Positions 1-5,082 of a stretch of 8,825 bases of DNA are shown here, piece by piece. The DNA lies in NCBI GenBank assembly GCA_003524335.1, contig DQHV01000204.1, forward strand, positions 1-8,825. Direction: 5' to 3'. Made by a program: the position numbers and the translations under genes. Each line of letters starts with the position of its first letter. Position 1 is the stretch's first letter. The stretch is from Candidatus Aminicenantota bacterium. GTDB lineage: Bacteria; Acidobacteriota; Aminicenantia; Aminicenantales; UBA8522. The notes beneath the pieces were generated by a model that searched no databases, had not been told where the DNA came from, and worked only from the letters and a program-made list of their open reading frames with translations.

Positions 1-282
1 AGGGTGGCTATCGAGGACCCCGCGGAGGGCCCAGTTATCGGCCTCGGTTCCGGAGGCGGTGAAGAAGACCTCGCTCCGCTGGGCGCCCAGCGCCTTGGCT
101 ACGTATTCCCTGGCCTGGGTGACAATCTCCTTGACGGCCCGGCCGATCGGGTAAATGGAGGAGGGATTCCCGAAGTGCTCCCTCAAAAACCAGCACATCT
201 TGTCCGCCACGCCCGGGTCAAGAGGGGTGGTGGCGTTATTATCAAGATAAACGAACCTGTCTTTTTTCTGGATATCAGACAT
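1..282 (-). CDS. Cysteine desulfurase (NifS/IscS-type), N-terminal 94 residues, cut by window edge
   Basis: This is the start of a class V PLP-dependent cysteine desulfurase, an enzyme that converts cysteine to alanine and passes persulfide sulfur to Fe-S cluster or thio-cofactor assembly. It is read from the reverse complement and is open to the left edge. The translation has the hallmark YLDNNATTPLDP (residues 12-23), FGNPSS (37-42) and the glycine-rich PLP-phosphate segment TASGTEADN (75-83). In many NifS/IscS proteins the motif after NPSS reads SxH; here it is SIY, with Tyr44 in place of His. The catalytic lysine, the PLP aspartate and the active-site cysteine lie outside the window, so IscS, SufS-like or NifS subtype cannot be settled. 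The ATG at 282 is preceded by AGGAAGAG at a normal distance. It lies 105 bp downstream of the dehydrogenase gene on the same strand with no convincing terminator between, so co-transcription is possible. The family call is firm; the exact role is inferred. Confidence 0.9.
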   Translation of the reverse strand, partial: MSDIQKKDRFVYLDNNATTPLDPGVADKMCWFLREHFGNPSSIYPIGRAVKEIVTQAREYVAKALGAQRSEVFFTASGTEADNWALRGVLDSHP

Positions 283-387
283 TGCAGTACTCTTCCTACA
301 GGTTGAAATCGAACTCCAATCCGGTCGGGCGGATCAACGCCTTCAGGCTGTCCTTAAAAAATCCCGGAAATCTACGAATCTTCGAAC

Positions 388-1287
388 CTAGGCCAGCTTC
401 TCCTGGAGGATCTTAACGACTTCCAGACCCGCCCGCTTCTGCCCCTCTTCGGCAGCAGCGCCGATGTGGGGGCTGGCGATCACGTTGGGATGGTCGATCA
501 AGGCAAAATCCACGGGGGGCTCCTTGTCGAAGACGTCCACCGCAGCGGCCCTGACCTTGCCTGAATTGAGCGCTTCGAGGAGCGCGGCCTCATCCACGAC
601 GCCGCCCCGGGCGGCGTTGACAAGGATGACGCCATTCTTCATTTTCAGGAATTCCTCTCGGCTGAGGATGGGTTTCGCTTGCTTCGGAGTGTGCAGCGTG
701 ATGATATCGGACTGGACCAGCAGTTCATCCAGCCCGACTTGGTTCACCCCCAACCTCGTCTCGACCTTGATGACGTCATAGACAACCACCTTCATCCCGA
801 AGGCTAAGGCGCGCTCGGCGACGGCCAGGCCGATCCTCCCGCCGCCGATGATCCCAAGGGTCTTCCCATAGAGTTCGGTCCCGGAGAGCGCCTTCTTCTC
901 CCACTTGTGTTCCTTCATGGACAGGTTGGCCCGGCCGAGCTGTCGGACGGCGCCGAGCATCAGCCCGAACGTGATTTCGGCCACGGAGATCGTCGTCGCC
1001 GCAGGCGTGTTGGCCACTTTGATACCTTTTTCCTTCGCCGCCGCGGCATCGACGTTGTCCAGCCCGATCCCTGCCCGAACGATCATCTCCAGGCCGGCCG
1101 CGGCCTCGATGACCTTGCGCGTGATCTTTGTGGCGCTGCGGACGACCACGGCGTTGAAAACGGGGATGGTCTTGATGAGCTCGGTTTCATCCATGCCTGT
1201 CTTGACGGTCACTTCAAACTGGGGCAGGGACCTGAGCTTAGCGGTGGCTTCTTTATCCAGCGAATCGGCCAGCAGGATCTTCTTCAT
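388..1287 (-). CDS. serA: D-3-phosphoglycerate dehydrogenase-type D-2-hydroxyacid dehydrogenase, short form
   Basis: This is an NAD-dependent D-2-hydroxyacid dehydrogenase, most like 3-phosphoglycerate dehydrogenase, which makes 3-phosphohydroxypyruvate in serine synthesis. Hydroxypyruvate or glyoxylate reduction is the main alternative. In the 299-residue protein, RAGIGLDNVD (about 72-81) is typical of SerA. The Rossmann loop GGGRIG (148-153) has Gly where most relatives have Leu at the second position. Asp171 at the end of the next strand suggests NAD. The catalytic Arg227 (NAARGG), Glu256 (DVFDKEPP) and His274 (SPHIGAA) are all present. It has only the substrate and nucleotide domains, without the ACT or intervening domains of longer SerA proteins, so allosteric serine inhibition through ACT is not expected. 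A TTG at 1293 is also open, but ATG at 1287 has GGGAG 8 nt upstream and forms an ATGA overlap with the aminotransferase stop, so I chose it. The ATGA overlap implies translational coupling. Confidence 0.88.
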   Translation of the reverse strand: MKKILLADSLDKEATAKLRSLPQFEVTVKTGMDETELIKTIPVFNAVVVRSATKITRKVIEAAAGLEMIVRAGIGLDNVDAAAAKEKGIKVANTPAATTISVAEITFGLMLGAVRQLGRANLSMKEHKWEKKALSGTELYGKTLGIIGGGRIGLAVAERALAFGMKVVVYDVIKVETRLGVNQVGLDELLVQSDIITLHTPKQAKPILSREEFLKMKNGVILVNAARGGVVDEAALLEALNSGKVRAAAVDVFDKEPPVDFALIDHPNVIASPHIGAAAEEGQKRAGLEVVKILQEKLA

Positions 1288-2429
1288 TTCCAATTCTCCC
1301 TCAAAATGGTCTCGGCCGCCGCCAGGGATCGACCTTTCTCGAACGAGTACCCGAGGTCGAGGAGCGTCATCTCGAGAGCCGCCAGAGAGGTGATGACGTC
1401 GAAACCGCCCATATAGCCGAGATGAGCGATGCGGAAGAACTTCCCTTTGTTCGGATCCTGGGCCCCGGCGATGTAGGCCTTGTACTTGGCCTGCATCGTC
1501 TTTACCAGCTTGCTGCCGTCGATTCCCGTTGGCGTCTTAATGGCAGTCAGGATGTTGCCTGGTTTCTTGGCCAGGAGTTCAAGCCCCAGCGCGTTGACGC
1601 CGGCCCGGGTGGCCTCGCCGAGAATCCGGTGGTGTTCGAGCATGGCCTCGAGACCCATGGATTTGATGATGTCCAAGGCTTTTTTCTGCTGGATGATCAA
1701 GGACACCGCCGGTGTCCAGGGCGTGGTCTGTTTTTCCAGGTTCTTCTTGGCTTTCGTGGCGTCGAAGTAGAACCTGGGAAGCTTGGCAGTGGCGACCAGC
1801 TTCCAGGCTTTCGGACTGAAGGCGATGTAGGCCAAGCCGGGCGGTATCATGAAGGACTTTTGCGACCCGGATACGAAAATATCGACCTTCCATTCGTCCA
1901 TCGGACAGGGAGTGGCCCCCGCTCCAGAGATCCCGTCCACGACCAGGATCGCCTCGGTCTGGGCGACGACCTCGCCGAACCCTTTGATGTCGTAGATCGC
2001 GCCGCTCGAGGTCTCAGAGAGGGTGGCGTAGACGGCTTTGACTCCTGGGTTTGCCTTGAGCTCAGCCGCCAGCTGTTCTTTGCTGAAGTCTGCGCCCCAA
2101 TCTAGGACGATCTCTTTGACACTCACGCCGTAGGCCTTGAGGATGTTGCCCCATCTCTCGCCGAACTTGCCGCCATTGATGGAGATAACCCGATCTCCAG
2201 GGCTCAGGGTGTTGACGATGGCCGTTTCCATGGCCCCGCTGCCCGAAGAAGTCAGGATAAAGACATCTTCTTTGGTTCCGAAAACATACTTAAGCCCTTC
2301 CGAAACCTGCATGAAGATTTCAGAAAATTCCGGCGTCCGGTGGTGAATGATAGGCTCGGCCGCCGCCGAAAGGACGCTATCAGGGACCGGCGTCGGCCCG
2401 GGGGAGAGAAGATAGTATTTTTTTAACAT
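1284..2429 (-). CDS. Class V PLP aminotransferase (serine/alanine-glyoxylate or phosphoserine-type)
   Basis: This is a fold-type I, class V aminotransferase of the alanine-glyoxylate / serine-glyoxylate / serine-pyruvate group (381 residues, full length). The N-terminus LLSPGPTPVPDSVL (7-20) and HHRTPEF (29-35) are group hallmarks. The phosphate-binding turn is SSGSGAMETA (61-70), Asp165 in VVDG pairs with the pyridine nitrogen, and Lys191 in GSQKSF is the Schiff-base lysine. Arg333 in FRIAHLG fits the substrate carboxylate-binding arginine. Its gene directly precedes and overlaps the dehydrogenase gene. The pair could run the serine pathway, with this enzyme replacing a SerC-type phosphoserine aminotransferase, or could work on glyoxylate, serine and hydroxypyruvate. 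Sequence alone does not decide between them. GGAGG lies 6 nt before ATG 2429, and a candidate promoter lies further upstream. Codons 2-4 contain a run of seven A on the coding strand. Confidence 0.88.
   Translation of the reverse strand: MLKKYYLLSPGPTPVPDSVLSAAAEPIIHHRTPEFSEIFMQVSEGLKYVFGTKEDVFILTSSGSGAMETAIVNTLSPGDRVISINGGKFGERWGNILKAYGVSVKEIVLDWGADFSKEQLAAELKANPGVKAVYATLSETSSGAIYDIKGFGEVVAQTEAILVVDGISGAGATPCPMDEWKVDIFVSGSQKSFMIPPGLAYIAFSPKAWKLVATAKLPRFYFDATKAKKNLEKQTTPWTPAVSLIIQQKKALDIIKSMGLEAMLEHHRILGEATRAGVNALGLELLAKKPGNILTAIKTPTGIDGSKLVKTMQAKYKAYIAGAQDPNKGKFFRIAHLGYMGGFDVITSLAALEMTLLDLGYSFEKGRSLAAAETILRENWK
1296..1300 (-). promoter_or_regulatory. Ribosome binding site deciding the dehydrogenase start
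   Basis: GGGAG on the minus strand lies 8 nt before ATG 1287 but only 2 nt before the in-frame TTG 1293. The spacing supports the ATG. The site lies inside the last codons of the aminotransferase gene, as expected for a coupled pair. Confidence 0.65.
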
Positions 2430-2483
2430 AAAAAGCCTCCTCGAATAAGATTAGAATGAAATGGACAAATTGACCTTTCCTAC

Positions 2484-2510
2484 GTTATCAGAGTTATCCC
2501 CCCGAGTCAA
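2484..2510 (-). promoter_or_regulatory. Candidate sigma70-like promoter for the aminotransferase-dehydrogenase genes
   Basis: Minus-strand TTGACT (2510-2505) matches five of six -35 consensus bases. Downstream, GATAAC (2489-2484) is a four of six -10 match at 15-nt spacing, and TAACGT (2487-2482) is a poorer match at 17 nt. GATAAC also occurs at 2498-2493, giving two direct copies 9 bp apart within the spacer, which might be a regulator site or chance. The location, in the 114-bp gap upstream of ATG 2429, is sensible. The consensus is for a housekeeping sigma factor of an unspecified bacterium, so this remains a prediction. Confidence 0.35.
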
Positions 2511-2521
2511 CGAAATGCCCC

Positions 2522-2538
2522 CAGGACCGGCTGTCCTG
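2522..2538. repeat. Perfect 6-bp inverted repeat just after the M20 peptidase stop
   Basis: CAGGAC, a 5-nt loop and GTCCTG form a perfect stem starting 5 nt after the stop codon of the M20 peptidase gene. The position suits a transcript 3' end, but on the minus strand the stem is followed by a G run, not a T tract. It does not meet the intrinsic terminator pattern. It may be an RNA-stabilising hairpin, a pause site, or chance. Confidence 0.35.
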
Positions 2539-2543
2539 CCGCT

Positions 2544-3674
2544 TCAGAGCTGGCGGAAGAGCTCAGTGAGCAGGGCCGTCCGCTGGACCAGTGAGGACAG
2601 AAGGAGGTGTTCGTGCTTGGCGTGGATACCGTCTCCGTCAGGCCCCAGGCCGTCAAGCGTCGCCACCCCCAGGCTCGAGGCAATCGAGGCGTCGGAACCA
2701 CCACCGGTCCGTCCCTCCGCAAGGCTGATCTCCATGGCCGCGGCAATCTTCTTGGCCTGCTGGAAGAGCAGGATGGAGGCCCTCGTCTTTTCCATCGGGG
2801 GGGTCAGGCTTTCTATTTCAAACTTGAACTTGGCGCCGGGCCTGGCCGGCTTCAGATGTTTGAACGCGCCGACGATCCTGTCCTTCTGGGCGGAGTTCCA
2901 GAACCGGATGTCCATGACCGCCCAAGCCGTCTCGGCCACGACGTTGGCCTTTTCGCCGCCTCCGACCAGGTTGACGCTGATGGTGACACCCGGCGTGGCC
3001 AACCTGCCAAGGCGATGGAGCTGGCCGATGAGCTCCTCTATAGCGTTGATGCCCTTTTCCGGAGTCCCGGCGTGAGCCGCTCTGCCTTTGACCTCGAGCC
3101 GGATGACAAGCCTTCCCTTGCGCTGGGTTTTCAAGCCGCCCCCCGGAAGGGCCGGCTCCAGACAAAGGACGAGCTTTGAACCTCTGGCCAGCCGGGCGAT
3201 CTTGTCCCGTGAAGCATCATAGCCGGTCTCTTCGGCCGAGTTGATGAACACCGCGATCCTTCGCGCCGGCCGCAGGCTGAGCTGATGGAGGGCCTTCAGA
3301 GCAAACACGGCTTCAACCAACCCCGCCTTCATATCCAGCGTGCCGGGGCCATAGACCTTGTCTCCGGAAATATAGAAGGGCATCTGGTCAATCTTGCCCA
3401 CGGGCCAAACGGTATCGATGTGGGTAAGGACGAGGATTCTCCCATCGGTCGAGGACCTGAGCGAACCCGGGAATTCGACGAGATGGAGATCGCCGATCTT
3501 CTTCTGCGGGAAACGGGTGATCTTGGCCCCCGTCTTCTTGAACTCGCCGACAACAAAGGCCGAACAGGCATCCACTGCCTTCTTGTCTTGGGAAGGGGAT
3601 TCCAGGCCGACGATGTTTTTCAAGAGATGGACCATCTCTCCTTGGCGGGACTTGAAATACCGGTTGAAATCCAT
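2544..3674 (-). CDS. M20 family zinc metallopeptidase (glutamate carboxypeptidase-like)
   Basis: This is a two-zinc M20 peptidase, closest in pattern to carboxypeptidase G2 / glutamate carboxypeptidases, which remove C-terminal residues from peptides or acyl-amino acids. In the 376-residue protein the metal ligands and catalytic residues are in family order: His85 and catalytic Asp87 (LTHIDTVWP), bridging Asp114 (GPGTLDMKAG), general base Glu148 followed by ligand Glu149 (NSAEETG), Glu173 (CLEPAL) and His351 (GDGIHAKHE). The lid/dimerisation domain runs roughly from 185 to 300 and contains GRAAHAGTPEKG (197-208). No signal peptide is visible, so it is probably cytoplasmic. The frame is open upstream to an ATG at 3722, but GGAGG sits 6 nt before ATG 3674 and MDFNRYF is a typical family start, so I use 3674. 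It lies 61 bp downstream of the DUF362 gene on the same strand. The substrate is unknown. Confidence 0.88.
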   Translation of the reverse strand: MDFNRYFKSRQGEMVHLLKNIVGLESPSQDKKAVDACSAFVVGEFKKTGAKITRFPQKKIGDLHLVEFPGSLRSSTDGRILVLTHIDTVWPVGKIDQMPFYISGDKVYGPGTLDMKAGLVEAVFALKALHQLSLRPARRIAVFINSAEETGYDASRDKIARLARGSKLVLCLEPALPGGGLKTQRKGRLVIRLEVKGRAAHAGTPEKGINAIEELIGQLHRLGRLATPGVTISVNLVGGGEKANVVAETAWAVMDIRFWNSAQKDRIVGAFKHLKPARPGAKFKFEIESLTPPMEKTRASILLFQQAKKIAAAMEISLAEGRTGGGSDASIASSLGVATLDGLGPDGDGIHAKHEHLLLSSLVQRTALLTELFRQL

Positions 3675-3680
3675 GGAGCG

Positions 3681-3685
3681 CCTCC
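3681..3685 (-). promoter_or_regulatory. Ribosome binding site deciding the M20 peptidase start
   Basis: A GGAGG on the minus strand lies 6 nt before ATG 3674. It argues against the in-frame ATG at 3722, whose extra 16 residues do not look like the family's N-terminus. Confidence 0.7.
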
Positions 3686-3735
3686 GGTTGAGTAATCTAT
3701 CACACCCCGCTGCAAATTGCACAGCGAAAATATCT

Positions 3736-4962
3736 CTATTTTCCTTGGAGGAGGTTCTTGATCACTTGATACAAGCGGCTCCCCTTTCTGAAGATCCTGC
3801 CCACGGGGCGCTGTTTCAGCCGGATGGACCGGTAAAAGCAGACTTCATGGCAGCACAGGCAGTGGATGCACCGGGCCTCATCGACCCGGGCCCTGTCCTG
3901 GACCAGGCTGATTGTCTTGGCCGGGCAGATATTGATGCAGTCCAGACAGGCGGTGCATTTGGAAGGGATGACTTCAGGGGTCAGGATGAGCTGGCCGGAC
4001 ACGTAGGCATAAAAAAACGACGGCAACCAGTGCCGGAACAGGCCGGTGGCCGCCCAGGAAGGCCGGAAATCCCTGGTCTCGATATCCTCAACCTTTTCTC
4101 CGACTATATCGATTGAGCTAAGATCGCCGACTCCGAGACCTCTGGCCTGGGCTTCGGATGTTGTCAATACTTGGAGAGGATCATACCCGGCGATACGAGA
4201 AGCGACGGCGTCCACCGCGACACCGTCCGCGCCGGAGATGACCAGGCCGATCTTCTTGGGGAGCCCGGAGGAAGGGCCCTCGCCTTCCATGCCGACCACG
4301 GCATCCATGATAGTGAACTGCCGGGGGAAGGCGGAGAACACGTCCACCAGCATCCGGGAAAAGAGGTCGTTGCGGGGGAAGCGGCGGTGGCCGTCGAGCC
4401 GGAATCCATAGGGGATGACGCCGTACATGTTCTTGACGGCACCGGTAAAGATGGTGAAAGAGTGAGTCTTCAGCTTGGGCAGGTTCAGGACCAGGTCCGC
4501 TTCCAGGACGGGCCGGGCAACGTAGACCGACTTCAAGACCGCCCCCCGCAGAGGGATTTTGACAAACCCGCTTTCTCTCAGGTTAACGAGAGATACCCCC
4601 ACCTCAGCACAGGCCTGACGGAAGCCGGTGGCCAGGAACTCGTCACCCCGGCCGAAGTTGACATCGTCTCCGACGGTCAGGCGCAGGCCCCGCTCCAGCA
4701 GCACTCGCAGGACTTCCCGGACGAATAGGGGATGCGTGCAGATGGCCCGGTCCGGAGGGGCATGAGGGGAGAGGTGGTTGATCTTGACAAAGACGCTTGT
4801 TCCCGGGTCCAGGAAAGGCCCGGAGCCTCCGAAGAGCTCGAGGCTCCTGCGCACCGCGCCGGACAATGCCTCGGCTTCATAAGATGAACATTTCACAACG
4901 GCGACCCTGGCCCGTCCAATCGGGTTCAGACTCGCGGCCGCGGTCTGTTCGCTTTGTTTCAT
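3736..4962 (-). CDS. DUF362 protein with C-terminal 2x[4Fe-4S] ferredoxin domain
   Basis: This 408-residue protein joins a DUF362 domain (about 17-290) to a bacterial ferredoxin-type domain. DUF362 signs include VAVVKCSSYE (20-29), FVKINHLSP (58-66), THPLFVREVLRVLLERG (76-92), LVLNLPKLKTHSFTIFTGAVKN (157-178), the MDAVVGMEGEGP segment (219-230) and GADGVAVDAVASRIAG (244-259). The ferredoxin part has two CxxCxxCxxxC motifs: Cys336/339/342/346 followed by Pro, and Cys365/368/371/375, with an extra Cys370. This predicts two 4Fe-4S clusters and an electron-transfer role. The catalytic role of DUF362 itself is not established to my knowledge, so no reaction is assigned. A hydrophobic aromatic stretch at about 308-327 precedes the clusters but is too short and mixed to call a membrane helix. 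There is no strong Shine-Dalgarno before ATG 4962. The start is chosen because the conserved domain begins soon after it. It is transcribed divergently from the glycoside hydrolase and is probably co-transcribed with the M20 peptidase. Confidence 0.88.
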   Translation of the reverse strand: MKQSEQTAAASLNPIGRARVAVVKCSSYEAEALSGAVRRSLELFGGSGPFLDPGTSVFVKINHLSPHAPPDRAICTHPLFVREVLRVLLERGLRLTVGDDVNFGRGDEFLATGFRQACAEVGVSLVNLRESGFVKIPLRGAVLKSVYVARPVLEADLVLNLPKLKTHSFTIFTGAVKNMYGVIPYGFRLDGHRRFPRNDLFSRMLVDVFSAFPRQFTIMDAVVGMEGEGPSSGLPKKIGLVISGADGVAVDAVASRIAGYDPLQVLTTSEAQARGLGVGDLSSIDIVGEKVEDIETRDFRPSWAATGLFRHWLPSFFYAYVSGQLILTPEVIPSKCTACLDCINICPAKTISLVQDRARVDEARCIHCLCCHEVCFYRSIRLKQRPVGRIFRKGSRLYQVIKNLLQGK

Positions 4963-5082
4963 CGGCTTTTGTCCGCTATTTTAGTCGAAGGGGACTCCAA
5001 AGGCGAGAGCCGGTACGTTGGAAAAGCTGACGGGCGTTGATTTATGGCCGGTTTTGCCGTACATTAAAAATGTCAGGAACCG
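4963..5082. promoter_or_regulatory. Divergent intergenic region with candidate promoters both ways
   Basis: This 120-bp gap separates the divergent DUF362 and glycoside hydrolase genes, so it must hold the hydrolase promoter and probably one for the DUF362 gene. On the plus strand, TTGATT (5037-5042) and TACATT (5060-5065) each match four of six consensus bases with an ideal 17-bp spacer. That puts a transcription start near 5072, giving a very short leader. On the minus strand, TAAAAT (4983-4978) is a five of six -10 match but has no good -35 at normal spacing and would leave only about 9 nt before the ATG. Both are weak predictions. No operator palindrome stands out. Confidence 0.35.

Noticed and set aside
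283..387. Possible terminator between the dehydrogenase and desulfurase genes: a small CGAA/TTCG inverted repeat and a T6 run on the minus strand.
   Set aside because: The stem is only 4 bp with a 2-nt loop, and the T run is separated from it by more than 10 nt.
1422..2105. A 227-codon open frame on the plus strand inside the aminotransferase gene.
   Set aside because: It is antisense to a gene with full family motifs, has low-complexity Gly/Asp/Arg-rich sequence and no recognisable domain. GC-rich codon bias opens such frames.
2461..3179. Overlapping plus-strand open frames across the M20 peptidase gene.
   Set aside because: Both are antisense shadows of an enzyme with all metal ligands in place.
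3675..3735. GCTG/CAGC inverted repeat and a TAGATT -10-like box in the gap before the M20 peptidase gene.
   Set aside because: The stem is 4 bp, and no -35 with good spacing accompanies the box. Read-through from the DUF362 gene is simpler.
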